Source: an uncultured Selenomonadales bacterium
Lineage (GTDB): Bacteria > Bacillota > Negativicutes > Selenomonadales > Selenomonadaceae
Assembly (NCBI GenBank): GCA_937877565.1
Contig: CALFJB010000062.1
Location: 1 to 64,000 of the forward strand
Direction: 5' to 3'
DNA: 64,000 nt
Shown here: positions 23,075 to 31,323 of the stretch, piece by piece
Layout: each line of letters opens with the position of its first letter
Numbering within the stretch: the stretch's first letter is position 1
The notes under the pieces: generated by a model
Seen by the model: the letters and a program-made list of their open reading frames with translations, nothing else
Told to the model about the DNA's origin: nothing
Database searches by the model: none
Position numbers and translations under genes: made by a program

Positions 23075-24587
23075 AAAAGATTTTCTAAAACTTCAAAACG
23101 GCAGTGATATTCGCGGTATAGCTGTGGACGGCGTCGAAGGTGAGATTGTCAATTTGACGCCAGAAGCCGTTAATAAAATTTGTAGCGGCTTTGTAAAATT
23201 TTTATCCGAAAAACTTAATAAACCTGCGCGAGAATTGAAAATTGCAATAGGACACGATTCAAGAATTTCCGCGCCGCAGCTTTTAAAAGCCGCCTGTGAA
23301 TCTTTAAACGGTTCAGCAGTTGAAGTTTTAAACTGCGGACTTGCCTCAACTCCCGCTATGTTTATGTCGATTATTTTCGACGAAGTAAAAGCTGACGGCT
23401 CAATTATGCTTACGGCAAGTCATTTGCCTTTCAATCGAAACGGTATGAAATTTTTTACGAAAGACGGCGGACTTGAAAAAGCTGACATAACCACCATTTT
23501 AAAATTTGCCGCAACTTTTGAGGAAATGAAAGGCAACTTCAACGCCGCAAAAACTTTTGATTTAATATCGCTTTACGCCGAGCATCTGAAGAAAATTATC
23601 TGCAAAGAGTTAAAAGTTTCAGTTGATTCAAAACCGCTTGCCCGAATGAAAATTATTGTTGACGCAGGAAACGGCAGCGGCGGCTTTTTCGCAAAAAAAA
23701 TTCTTGAGCCATTGGGCGCAGATATTACGGGAAGTCAATTTCTTGAACCTGACGGCTTATTCCCGAATCACATTCCAAACCCTGAAGACAAAAAGGCAAT
23801 GTCCGCAATTAAAAAAGCCGTCGTCGATAACAAGGCGGACTTGGGATTTATTTTTGATACTGATGTTGATAGAGCCGGTGCGGTATTGAGTAGCGGCGAA
23901 GAAATCAGCAGAAATTCTTTAATTGCAATGTTGGCGGCGATTATTGCGCCGAATTATCCAAACAGTACGATTGTTACGGATTCTGTGACAAGTGACGAAT
24001 TGAAAATTTTCCTTGAAAAAAATCTCGGCTTGAAACACCACCGCTTTAAACGCGGCTACAAAAATGTTATCAATGAATGTATCAGATTGAATAATAGCGG
24101 CGTTATTTCTCCGCTTGCCATTGAAACTTCAGGACACGGTGCATTGAGTGAAAATTATTTTCTTGACGACGGCGCGTATTTGGCAGTAAAAATTTTAATT
24201 GCCGCCGCAAAACTTCACAAAGAAAACAAGGATATTTCGTATTTAATTTCAGATTTAAAATATCCGGCGGAAAGTGTAGAATTCCGCTTAAAAATTATCG
24301 CGCAGGAAAATTTCAGAGATTATGGCGAACAAGTTTTAAAAACTTTTGCCGAACGTTCAGAAAAAGCCGGTATAAAAAAAGCGGTACCAAATTTTGAAGG
24401 AGTGCGCTTGATTTTCGATAACGGCTGGGCTTTGTTGCGGACTTCATTGCACGATCCAAATATGCCTTTAAACATTGAAAGTAATGAAGTTGGCGGATGT
24501 AAAAAAATTATCTCCACCATTAAAAGTTTTATCAGCGATTTTAATAGTCTGGATACTGCCCCTTTAGATAAATTTTTAATTAGTTAA
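23064..24587 (+). CDS. Phosphoglucomutase/phosphomannomutase-family enzyme, possibly a phosphopentomutase
   Basis: A 507-residue alpha-D-phosphohexomutase. The phosphoserine is Ser119 in LTASHLPFNRNGMKFF (TASHNP in most members). The metal loop reads DTDVDRAG where the family has DGDGDR, keeping all three aspartates. A sugar-binding ETSGHGAL and a C-terminal phosphate loop (about 460-475) follow. Members interconvert hexose 1- and 6-phosphates; some archaeal and bacterial members act on pentose phosphates. The setting after deoC, transketolase and rpiB suggests ribose- or deoxyribose-1-phosphate as substrate, an inference. The start is the ATG at 23064, overlapping rpiB, behind AAAGGTG. Confidence 0.85.
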   Translation: MLTEKDFLKLQNGSDIRGIAVDGVEGEIVNLTPEAVNKICSGFVKFLSEKLNKPARELKIAIGHDSRISAPQLLKAACESLNGSAVEVLNCGLASTPAMFMSIIFDEVKADGSIMLTASHLPFNRNGMKFFTKDGGLEKADITTILKFAATFEEMKGNFNAAKTFDLISLYAEHLKKIICKELKVSVDSKPLARMKIIVDAGNGSGGFFAKKILEPLGADITGSQFLEPDGLFPNHIPNPEDKKAMSAIKKAVVDNKADLGFIFDTDVDRAGAVLSSGEEISRNSLIAMLAAIIAPNYPNSTIVTDSVTSDELKIFLEKNLGLKHHRFKRGYKNVINECIRLNNSGVISPLAIETSGHGALSENYFLDDGAYLAVKILIAAAKLHKENKDISYLISDLKYPAESVEFRLKIIAQENFRDYGEQVLKTFAERSEKAGIKKAVPNFEGVRLIFDNGWALLRTSLHDPNMPLNIESNEVGGCKKIISTIKSFISDFNSLDTAPLDKFLIS

Positions 24588-24693
24588 TTTAAGTTTACGA
24601 AGCGACACGCGGAAATTATAAATATTACAATTATTTTAATACCGAAAATTTTTTTTAGATTCTAATATAGAAATTGAAAATTTGCCGTGAAAT

Positions 24694-24729
24694 AAAAAAG
24701 CCGACGCCCATTTTGACGCCGGTTTTTTT
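24694..24729. terminator. Bidirectional terminator between convergent operons
   Basis: AAAAAAGCCGACG pairs with CGCCGGTTTTTTT (one A-C mismatch) around an A/T loop. A and T runs on both sides allow termination on either strand. It separates the pentose operon from the sdh operon. The preceding 100 bases hold nothing else visible. Confidence 0.75.
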
Positions 24730-24744
24730 ATTGAAAAATTTATT

Positions 24745-25491
24745 TTAGAAATTAAAAATATTTTTTAAAGCTTGTTTATTAACGTCTCTGTTAAGCTGTG
24801 CAAGATAAGTTGTCAGCTTGATTGACTTCGGACAAACTTCAACGCAGTTTTGACTGTTGCCGCAACTTGTAATTCCGCCTTTTTCCATTAAAGCGTTAAG
24901 ACGTTTTGGCGCGTCAAATTTTCCGAGCGGGTGAAGATTGAACAAATACGCTTGAACAGTTGGCGCAGGTCCAATAAAATCTGATTGAGGACCAACATTT
25001 GGGCAAGCCTCAAGGCAACAACCGCAAGTCATACAGTGCGAAATTTCGTATGCAGTCTGCGCGGTATATGGATTCTGTATTGGCGCGTCTTTAACGTCCC
25101 ATGAGCCGTCCAACTCAACCCAACCTTGAATTTTTTTCAAACTTTCAAACATTATCGAACGATCAATCAGTAGATCACGAATAACAGGAAAAGTTCGCGC
25201 AGGTGCAAGGTGAATTGGTTGTTTAATTTCGTCAACAAGCGCACAACAAGCTTGACGCGCTCTGCCATTGATAACCATCATACACGCGCCGCAAACTTTT
25301 TCAAGGCAGTTACATTCCCACGTTACGGGCGCAACTTTTTTACCGTCAACTGTGACGGGATTTTTTTGTATTTCCATCAAAGCGGCGACAACGTTTAAGC
25401 CCGGGCGATAATCTACATCAAATTCTTGAATGTAGGGCTTTTCGTTCGGTCCGTCTTGCCGCTCGATTATAAATCTGACTTTGTCAGGCAT
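24745..25491 (-). CDS. sdhB: Succinate dehydrogenase/fumarate reductase iron-sulfur subunit
   Basis: A 248-residue SdhB/FrdB. The N-terminal ferredoxin fold carries the [2Fe-2S] cysteines C60, C62, C67/C70 and C82 (WECNCLEKVCGAC). The C-terminal part carries CMTCGCCLEACP (from C153) and CGNSQNCVEVCP (from C210) for the [4Fe-4S] and [3Fe-4S] centres. It transfers electrons between the flavoprotein and the cytochrome b subunit. In an anaerobe the complex probably works as fumarate reductase. It is separated from sdhA by an unrelated 208-residue protein gene, which is unusual. Ribosome site AAGGAG lies upstream of the ATG at 25491. Confidence 0.95.
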   Translation of the reverse strand: MPDKVRFIIERQDGPNEKPYIQEFDVDYRPGLNVVAALMEIQKNPVTVDGKKVAPVTWECNCLEKVCGACMMVINGRARQACCALVDEIKQPIHLAPARTFPVIRDLLIDRSIMFESLKKIQGWVELDGSWDVKDAPIQNPYTAQTAYEISHCMTCGCCLEACPNVGPQSDFIGPAPTVQAYLFNLHPLGKFDAPKRLNALMEKGGITSCGNSQNCVEVCPKSIKLTTYLAQLNRDVNKQALKNIFNF

Positions 25492-25508
25492 TTAAACACG
25501 CTCCTTTA

Positions 25509-26135
25509 TTAAGGTTTCGGTTTCGGTATTAAACTGTCAATGTACTGTTGAGTTGAAACTTCATGTACAGGCGAATTGGTACTTCTGACATAATCGAAAG
25601 TATGACCAATTAAATCTCTCGGTAAACTATCGGTTAAAATTTCTACTTCATGAAGAAATCCAACGTCAAATCTTTCATTATCTTCGTTGCCAAAAGAACG
25701 ACTCCAGCCGGAATTTGACGAAAAATTATAATCAAATCCATTTACATTAAATGGCGTCGTCATATTTGGCGGACTGTTTAAAATACTTTTGGCAGAATCT
25801 TTTATCTCGACAACGAAAAAGTAAGGAAAATAATCTTTGTTTGGCAAGACAACAACAATATCGCCAACTTGCATTTTGGTAAAATTAACCAAACTTCTTG
25901 CCCAACCGCGAGTTATTCCGGCGTTAAGCATTAAATTCATTACTTTATCAGCGTTGCCATTTTCAACCGCATTTACAATATCGGGATTATAATTTTCTGT
26001 AGTAGAGGCAAAATTTAACCATCCGACTGTCAAGCAATTTTTATCCTTAAGTAAATGACACATTGCAGGTATATCTAAAGCATCGTTAAATTCCTTTGAA
26101 CGCCGCCCGTGTCCAAAACGATGTACCCAGTACAT
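25509..26135 (-). CDS. Unknown protein inserted between sdhA and sdhB
   Basis: A 208-residue soluble protein with no resemblance to respiratory subunits. It begins MYWVHRFGHGRRSKEFN. A central stretch NFTKMQVGDIVVVLPN followed by YFPYFFVVEI has the look of a PUA/EVE-like or restriction-enzyme N-terminal domain, where GD-VVV introduces a beta barrel. This is pattern impression only. It starts 13 bases after the sdhA stop behind AGGAG and ends 17 bases before sdhB, so it is transcribed with the complex. A gene at this point would separate two subunits that are normally made next to each other. It is either a recent insertion or a lineage-specific accessory. Confidence 0.65.
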   Translation of the reverse strand: MYWVHRFGHGRRSKEFNDALDIPAMCHLLKDKNCLTVGWLNFASTTENYNPDIVNAVENGNADKVMNLMLNAGITRGWARSLVNFTKMQVGDIVVVLPNKDYFPYFFVVEIKDSAKSILNSPPNMTTPFNVNGFDYNFSSNSGWSRSFGNEDNERFDVGFLHEVEILTDSLPRDLIGHTFDYVRSTNSPVHEVSTQQYIDSLIPKPKP

Positions 26136-26148
26136 TGAGAATCACTCC

Positions 26149-27945
26149 TTATTTGTAGCTGCGAAGACGCGGCTTAATCAATGAGTGGTCAAATTCTCTG
26201 TAGGAAACAACCGGCTCTTCAGTTTTTTGGTCGTAGTTTACGATTGTAACGCGCATAAATTTTTCGTCGTCGCGTCCCATAAATACCAAATCGCCGTTTT
26301 CGTCAGTCTTACGCTTGCCATTTTCCAAAACAATTTTAGCATGTGCGCCGCGTGATTCATCTCTCATTCTTGCGCCTTTGGTAATTGCCATTGCGTAAAG
26401 AATCATATTGCGAAGTTGGCGAACAAACATAGCCTCTTGATTGGCAACGGGCGAATGGTCGGTAATTCCAATATCGTCCCAACGTTTGAGAATCTTTTTG
26501 AGTTCAACAAGGCAAGTATCTAAGCCGTTGTTATCGCGTTCAATGGCGACGTATTTATACATTAAATCGCCCATTTCGTGATGCAACTTGTGAGCATTTT
26601 CCGGACCGTTCATCGTCAAAATTTTATCGTATTCGTTTTGGACTTCACGACGCGCCGCCTCAAGTTCTTCAGCAGTTAAATCACTGCCCTTATTGCCGGT
26701 TTTCGCCCATTTCATAGCCTCCGGACCGGAAATTGTGCCGCTGTAAGCCGCGCTCAAAAGTGAATTTGCGCCAAGACGATTTGCGCCGTGATATTGATAG
26801 TCACATTCGCCGCTGGCCATTAAGCCGGGTATATTTGTATTGTGCAACCTGTCAACCCAAATTCCGCCCATTGAATAGTGAACAGACGGGAAAATTTCCA
26901 TTGGAACTTTGCGCGGGTCTTGTCCTACAAATTCGCTGTACATTTCCAGAATACCGCCGAGTTTTCTTTCAAGATAACCGCTGTCAATGTGCGATAAATC
27001 TAAATAAACGCGGTTTTCGCCGTTAATTCCAAGTCCCATATGTACGCAAACCTTGTAAATTGCGCGGCTTGCAACGTCACGCGGTACAAGGTTGCCATAC
27101 GCAGGGTACATTTCCTCAAGGAAGTACCAAGGCTTACCGTCTTTGTAAACCCAAACGCGCCCGCCTTCGCCTCTGCAAGCCTCACTCATCAAGCGGTTTT
27201 TGTCACTGCCCGGAATTGCGGTAGGATGAATTTGAATAAATTCGGGATTGGCAATTTCTGCGCCTTGCTGATAAACGGCTGAAACTGCAGAACCGTTGCA
27301 GATTGTAGACGCCGTGCAACGTCCAAAAACTTGTCCGGGACCGCCTGTAGCCAAAATTACAGTGTCAGCGGTAAAGGCGCGAATTTCCATTGTATTCATA
27401 TTCTGCGCGACGAGTCCGCGACAAATTCCCTCTTTGTTTTTGATAATCTTGATAAATTCCCAAAATTCGTATTTGTTGACAGAGCCTTTGACTTCCCAAC
27501 GTCTAACTTGTTCATCAAGCGCGTATAAAATTTGTTGTCCTGTCGTTGAACCTGCAAAGCAAGTGCGTTTGTGTTTTTGTCCGCCGAAATTGCGTAAATC
27601 TAAAACGCCTTCAGAAGTGCGCGTAAAGGGTACGCCCATTCTGTCAAACATTTTAATAAGTTTTGGAGCCGCCTCAACCATACCTTTAACGGCAATTTGA
27701 TCAGCTAAAAAGTCCCCGCCATAAACTGTATCGTCAAAATGTTCGTAAATGCTGTCGTGTTCGCCTTTCGTATCCATACAGGCGTTAATGCCGCCTTGAG
27801 CGCAAAGGGAATGTGAACGCTTAACAGGACAGTAAGAAAATAAATCAACTTCGCCGCCCAATTCGCAGACTTTAATTGTGGCGAGCAGTCCTGAAATACC
27901 GCCGCCGACTATTGCAATTTTCTTTTTGCTCATATCTTTAGCCAT
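26149..27945 (-). CDS. sdhA: Succinate dehydrogenase/fumarate reductase flavoprotein subunit
   Basis: A 598-residue SdhA/FrdA. The FAD-binding start is IAIVGGGISGLLATIKV. RSHSLCAQGGINAC holds the histidine that binds FAD covalently. IQIHPTAIPGS, EACRGEGGRVW and YHGANRLGANSLLSA are active-site and FAD-contact motifs. It interconverts succinate and fumarate. The start is the ATG at 27945 with AGGTGGG upstream. The gene follows sdhC with a 12-base gap, in the order sdhC-sdhA-(unknown)-sdhB on the minus strand. The fumarase genes lie just upstream, forming the reductive branch from malate to succinate. Confidence 0.96.
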   Translation of the reverse strand: MAKDMSKKKIAIVGGGISGLLATIKVCELGGEVDLFSYCPVKRSHSLCAQGGINACMDTKGEHDSIYEHFDDTVYGGDFLADQIAVKGMVEAAPKLIKMFDRMGVPFTRTSEGVLDLRNFGGQKHKRTCFAGSTTGQQILYALDEQVRRWEVKGSVNKYEFWEFIKIIKNKEGICRGLVAQNMNTMEIRAFTADTVILATGGPGQVFGRCTASTICNGSAVSAVYQQGAEIANPEFIQIHPTAIPGSDKNRLMSEACRGEGGRVWVYKDGKPWYFLEEMYPAYGNLVPRDVASRAIYKVCVHMGLGINGENRVYLDLSHIDSGYLERKLGGILEMYSEFVGQDPRKVPMEIFPSVHYSMGGIWVDRLHNTNIPGLMASGECDYQYHGANRLGANSLLSAAYSGTISGPEAMKWAKTGNKGSDLTAEELEAARREVQNEYDKILTMNGPENAHKLHHEMGDLMYKYVAIERDNNGLDTCLVELKKILKRWDDIGITDHSPVANQEAMFVRQLRNMILYAMAITKGARMRDESRGAHAKIVLENGKRKTDENGDLVFMGRDDEKFMRVTIVNYDQKTEEPVVSYREFDHSLIKPRLRSYK

Positions 27946-27957
27946 ATTCTACCCACC

Positions 27958-28578
27958 TCAATACATGAAATAACTAGCCATAAAAGCAACCGTAACAACG
28001 CAGAGAACCGCACAAAGTCCCATGCTGATAACGCTGATAGCATTTTGGGAGCGCGGACCTTTGGTAATACCCCATGTCATGCAAAAAGTAGTAATACCGT
28101 TGCAGAAATGGAAAATCGCCGCCCACATACCCAAAATATAAAGTATGGTAACGATTGGATTTTGGAACATATTTTGCAAAAGTTCAAATGACATTGGCGT
28201 ACCTGTAATGCCTTTAATGTAAATGCGAAGATAGCCGACGTGCCAAATTAAAAATACTACCAAAAACCACGCAGTCCAACGTTGCAAAGTAAAATTCCAG
28301 TTACGAAGATAGCCGAAACGTTGAGGATTGTTATTGGCTTGAAGTGCAATGTAAATACCATAAATGCCATGAAATAAAATCGGTACGGCGTACATTCCTA
28401 TTTCAATAGCGTAAAAAACCGGTTTGGGAATTTCCTCAACCATTCCCATTGCTTGATTGAAAAGTTCCGGTCCTGCCATTGCTACGGAGTTTGTTATTAC
28501 GTGTTCAATTATAAAAAATCCAAGACACAACAAACCGCACAGCGAATGAAGACGCCGTAAATAAAATGTGGTGTGCAT
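27958..28578 (-). CDS. sdhC: Succinate dehydrogenase/fumarate reductase cytochrome b subunit
   Basis: A 206-residue membrane subunit with five hydrophobic helices, of the Firmicutes b558 type that holds two haems and reacts with menaquinone. Histidines placed in or near helices (H11 in RRLHSL, H26 in IIEHV, one in LFHGIYG, one in IWHVGY, one in FHFCNG) are haem-ligand candidates. It anchors the SdhAB pair in the membrane and passes electrons to or from the quinone pool. Ribosome site GGAGGG lies upstream of the ATG at 28578. The gap before it is filled by a heptamer-phased repeat. Confidence 0.93.
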   Translation of the reverse strand: MHTTFYLRRLHSLCGLLCLGFFIIEHVITNSVAMAGPELFNQAMGMVEEIPKPVFYAIEIGMYAVPILFHGIYGIYIALQANNNPQRFGYLRNWNFTLQRWTAWFLVVFLIWHVGYLRIYIKGITGTPMSFELLQNMFQNPIVTILYILGMWAAIFHFCNGITTFCMTWGITKGPRSQNAISVISMGLCAVLCVVTVAFMASYFMY

Positions 28579-28600
28579 TTTTGCCCTCCTTGTTTTTTGT

Positions 28601-28691
28601 AGGGGTTAGCGGTTAGCCGTCAGCGGTTAGGGAAGAAACTGAAAAATTTTTCCAATATTCCCTAACCCCTAACACCTAGAACCTAACCTCT
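28601..28691. repeat. Heptamer-phased inverted repeat, copy B
   Basis: Five 7-base units on one side (AGGGGTT, AGCGGTT, AGCCGTC, AGCGGTT, AGGGAAG; 28601-28635), an AT-rich centre of 21 bases, then five complementary-style units (ATTCCCT, AACCCCT, AACACCT, AGAACCT, AACCTCT; 28657-28691). The unit sequence differs from copy A, but the 7-base phasing is the same. The last unit overlaps the stop codon of the fumarase beta gene (28690-28692). Confidence 0.78.
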
Positions 28692-29262
28692 AGATTTTGC
28701 TCATATCGAAATTACGATATGGTTTTTGCCCAATTTCATAAAAGTTATTGCCTTCGCAGTCAATGACGACAATAGCAGGAAAATCTACAACTTCCAACGC
28801 CGCCACTGCCTCCGGTCCAAGTTCAGGATAAGCCAAAACTTTGTAACTTTTAACAGACTTAGCGATTAAAGCCGCCGCGCCGCCAACTGCCGCAAAATAA
28901 GTCGCGCCGTTCCTCTTCATAGCCTCAATAACTTCAGGCTCGCGGGAGCCTTTGCCAACCATTCCTTTAATACCTTGATCTAACATTGTCGGGGTATAAG
29001 CGTCCATTCTGCCGGAAGTCGTAGGACCGCATGAGCCAATAGGATCGCCGGGTTTCGCCGGTGTAGGTCCAAGATAATAAACAATTTGGTTATTCCAGTC
29101 AACGGGCAATTTTTCGCCGCGTGCAAGTGCCTCTGTCATTGCTTTATGTGCGGCGTCGCGTGCGCTTATGATTGTGCCGGTAATTAAAACGCTGTCGCCG
29201 GCTTTAAGTTTTCTTGACATTTCTTCAGTAAAAGGCGTTGTAATTCTGATACTTTCAGCCAT
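28690..29262 (-). CDS. Class I fumarate hydratase, beta subunit
   Basis: A 190-residue protein matching the C-terminal domain of class I (Fe-S) fumarases and tartrate dehydratases. Marks are TGTIISARDAAHK, GPTTSGRMDAYTP, MVGKGSREPEV and AVGGAAALIAKSV. With the alpha subunit it hydrates fumarate to malate, or here probably dehydrates malate to fumarate for respiration. The start is the ATG at 29262. Its ribosome site AAGGGAG lies in the loop of a short hairpin within a 26-base leader that is repeated upstream of the GltD-like gene at 39827. Repeat elements lie at both ends. Confidence 0.93.
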   Translation of the reverse strand: MAESIRITTPFTEEMSRKLKAGDSVLITGTIISARDAAHKAMTEALARGEKLPVDWNNQIVYYLGPTPAKPGDPIGSCGPTTSGRMDAYTPTMLDQGIKGMVGKGSREPEVIEAMKRNGATYFAAVGGAAALIAKSVKSYKVLAYPELGPEAVAALEVVDFPAIVVIDCEGNNFYEIGQKPYRNFDMSKI

Positions 29263-29265
29263 TTG

Positions 29266-29291
29266 AAAATCTCCCTTCGGTCGATTTTAGG
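29266..29291 (-). promoter_or_regulatory. Shared 26-base leader with the ribosome site in a hairpin loop
   Basis: On the minus strand the leader reads CCTAAAATCGACCG followed by AAGGGAGATTTT. AAAATC and GATTTT can pair, leaving the ribosome site in the loop. An identical 26 bases occur at 39832-39857, again directly before a start codon and directly after a heptamer-phased repeat. Confidence 0.55.
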
Positions 29292-29357
29292 TGACAGGAT
29301 ACAGGCAACAGGTTACAGGGATTTGAAACTGTTACCTGTCAGCTGTTTCCTGTTTCC
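29289..29357. repeat. Heptamer-phased inverted repeat, copy C
   Basis: Four units AGGTGAC, AGGATAC, AGGCAAC, AGGTTAC (29289-29316), a 13-base centre, and four units TGTTACC, TGTCAGC, TGTTTCC, TGTTTCC (29330-29357). The unit type (AGGnnAC) differs from the other copies, showing that the phasing and not the exact sequence is conserved. It fills the gap between the stop of the fumarase alpha gene (29361) and the leader of the beta gene. Confidence 0.8.
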
Positions 29358-29360
29358 TAA

Positions 29361-30203
29361 TTATAAAATTCTGTGAGAATGGCGCATTGCGTGGCAGCAA
29401 ATAGTTACTGCAACCGGCAAGCCTGCAATGTGCGTTGGTCCCCATTCAACATTAACGGCAAGTGCTGAAGTTGTACCGCCGAGTTGCGGACCAATTCCCG
29501 TTGAGTTGATTAATTCAAGTAATTCTTCTTCAAGTTTTGCATATTCCGGCATTGGGTTTCTTTCGTCAATCGAACGAGTCAAAGCTTTTTTGGAAAGTAA
29601 AGCCGCCCTGTCCATAGTGCCGCCAATTCCAACGCCAACAACCATTGGCGGGCAGGGATTCATACTGGCATGCAAAATAATTTCCATAACGGCTTTTTTG
29701 ACGCCTTTTACGCCGTCCGCCGGTACAAGCATTTTGACGCCGGATTTATTTTCTGAACCAAAACCTTTTGGCGCAATGGTAATTTCCAATTTGTCGCCGG
29801 GTACAATTTCGGTATAAATTACGCCGGGCGTATTGTTTTTCGTGTTTACGCGATTGAAAAGCGGTTCGCCGACAACAGATTTTCTCAAATAGCCTTCGGT
29901 GTAACCTTTTGCGATACCGTCATTGATGGCTTGATTAAAATCGCCGCCGACAATGTGTAAATCCTGTCCGAGTTTCACAAAAACTATCGTCATACCCGTA
30001 TCTTGACAATAGGGGCGATCTTCAGCCTTTGCAATTTCGGCGTTTTTAATAATTTGATCAAGGACAATTTGCCCGACGGGCGATTTTTCAGTTTCGCGCC
30101 CGCGCTTAAGCCCGTTGTAAACATCTTCGGGCAGGTAGTACGCCGCCTCTTTGCACATTTCAGCGACGTTTTCAGTTATAACTTTTACGTCTAACTCTCT
30201 CAA
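29361..30203 (-). CDS. Class I fumarate hydratase, alpha subunit
   Basis: A 280-residue protein matching the N-terminal, cluster-binding part of class I fumarases. The three cysteine contexts expected for the [4Fe-4S] cluster are present: YCQDTGM, SMNPCPPMVVGVGIGG and VTICCHAMRH. RVNTKNNTPGVIYTEIVPGD and LGGTTSALAVNVEWGPTHIA are family stretches. The start is TTG at 30203 behind GGAGG. First of the fumarase/sdhCAB group on the minus strand; product and order fit malate to fumarate to succinate in a succinate- or propionate-forming fermenter. Confidence 0.94.
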   Translation of the reverse strand: MRELDVKVITENVAEMCKEAAYYLPEDVYNGLKRGRETEKSPVGQIVLDQIIKNAEIAKAEDRPYCQDTGMTIVFVKLGQDLHIVGGDFNQAINDGIAKGYTEGYLRKSVVGEPLFNRVNTKNNTPGVIYTEIVPGDKLEITIAPKGFGSENKSGVKMLVPADGVKGVKKAVMEIILHASMNPCPPMVVGVGIGGTMDRAALLSKKALTRSIDERNPMPEYAKLEEELLELINSTGIGPQLGGTTSALAVNVEWGPTHIAGLPVAVTICCHAMRHSHRIL

Positions 30204-30281
30204 CGTTAATCCCTCCTGTAAATTTATAAGAATACTACTTGCAATTTATTAGCCGTGACAAAAAAAAATCCTGCCGCGCCG

Positions 30282-30698
30282 TTAAATTTTTACAGTCTTT
30301 AACAAATTTTGGCAACCGCGCAAAATATCTTCGTAAGTTTTGGCAAAGCCGTTTTTGTCCCAAGGAATGTCAGTTTCAAGCAACATTTGAATTTTATTTT
30401 GAGAATCGCCGCCGCAAATATTTTTAACCTGTTCGACGTTGCCCGCGTCCATACAAATTATTTTGTCGAATTTTTCATAATCAGCCGCCGTAATTTGTCG
30501 CGCAGTGTGTTTTGTATAGGGAATATTTTCTTCGCGCAGTTTTTGAGCAATTCCTGCGTGTAAATCGCCGCCGTCAGTTGGCTTTGACGCCGCCGACTCA
30601 ATCACAAAATTTGCGTCATCGCCTACAAGTTTTTTCATAACAAATTCCGCCATTGGTGAACGTCCTGTATTGCCACTACAGACAAATAAAATTTTCAT
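30282..30698 (-). CDS. Low-molecular-weight protein phosphatase (tyrosine or arginine type)
   Basis: A 138-residue LMW-PTP fold protein. The P-loop CSGNTGRS (Cys7, Arg13) follows the N-terminal strand KILFVC; PMAEF comes next as in the YwlE group of arginine phosphatases. The usual catalytic acid motif DPxG/DPF near the end is not obvious: the region reads TDIPWDKNGF, with Asp still available. YwlE-like enzymes reverse McsB-dependent arginine phosphorylation, while others act on tyrosine. Which applies here is open. The start is the ATG at 30698 with GGAGG 7 bases upstream, in preference to a GTG at 30704 that would overlap the ribosome site. Confidence 0.82.
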   Translation of the reverse strand: MKILFVCSGNTGRSPMAEFVMKKLVGDDANFVIESAASKPTDGGDLHAGIAQKLREENIPYTKHTARQITAADYEKFDKIICMDAGNVEQVKNICGGDSQNKIQMLLETDIPWDKNGFAKTYEDILRGCQNLLKTVKI

Positions 30699-30762
30699 TT
30701 CCACACCTCCAAAAAAATTTACGTCGTTATTATAACTTCAATCTAAACTTTTTTCTACTACG

Positions 30763-30771
30763 TGTTATAAT
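30763..30771 (+). promoter_or_regulatory. Extended -10 promoter fused to the ribosome site (LRR gene)
   Basis: TGTTATAAT (TATAAT at 30766-30771) is followed after CTGCGT by GAGGTG and the GTG start at 30791. No convincing -35. The same TATAATCTGCG then GAGGTG text precedes the CstA gene. Confidence 0.6.
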
Positions 30772-30790
30772 CTGCGTGAGGTGAATTTTT

Positions 30791-31303
30791 GTGCCGAATG
30801 AAAATTTTAAATTTAACAGTGTCATTGAAAAATATTTTGGTGCGGCTGAAATTGTTGAAATTCCTTCAGAAATTGACGGCGTACCGGTAACCAAAATTGG
30901 CGATTGTGCTTTTGAAAATTGCAATACTGTAAAAGAAATTTATATTCCTAATTCAGTAAAAGAAATTGGCGAATATGCTTTCTGGGATTGTCGCAACTTA
31001 CAAAAGGTTCATTTGCCGAAATTTTTAAAAGAAATAAGCAACGATACTTTTAATGATTGCTGCAGCTTGATTGAAATTAATATTCCCGATTCTGTCAAAA
31101 AGATTGACTTTCAGGCTTTTTTCGGCTGTCACAGTTTGATTGAAATTTATATTCCGGATTCTGTTGAAGAAATTGGCGAAAATGCTTTTTGGAATTGCCG
31201 CAATTTGAGAAAAGCTTATATAAATATTGAAAAGTGGAGTATTGAAAAACTTCAAAAAATTTTTGATTTAGATGACGTTAAAATTTTGCCACTTGTGATA
31301 TAA
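30791..31303 (+). CDS. BspA-type leucine-rich repeat protein
   Basis: A 170-residue protein made of about five LRR_5 (BspA/Treponema type) repeats, each close to VTKIGDCAFENCNTVKEIYIP with the pattern IxxxAFxxCxxLxxIxIPxSVxxIG. It has no signal peptide, so it is probably cytoplasmic, unlike most BspA surface proteins. The start is GTG at 30791 behind GAGGTG. Its stop codon overlaps the -10 box of the following CstA gene. Role unknown; such repeats bind protein ligands. Confidence 0.82.
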   Translation: MPNENFKFNSVIEKYFGAAEIVEIPSEIDGVPVTKIGDCAFENCNTVKEIYIPNSVKEIGEYAFWDCRNLQKVHLPKFLKEISNDTFNDCCSLIEINIPDSVKKIDFQAFFGCHSLIEIYIPDSVEEIGENAFWNCRNLRKAYINIEKWSIEKLQKIFDLDDVKILPLVI

Positions 31304-31304
31304 T
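31296..31304 (+). promoter_or_regulatory. Extended -10 promoter fused to the ribosome site (CstA gene)
   Basis: TGATATAAT (TATAAT at 31299-31304) overlaps the stop codon of the LRR gene. It is followed by CTGCGC, GAGGTGA and the ATG at 31324. The leader would be about 13-15 bases. Confidence 0.6.
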
Positions 31305-31323
31305 CTGCGCGAGGTGATTTTTT

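Noticed and set aside
30791..31303. LRR protein as a surface adhesin
   Set aside because: No signal peptide or anchor is present; only the repeat type matches BspA proteins.
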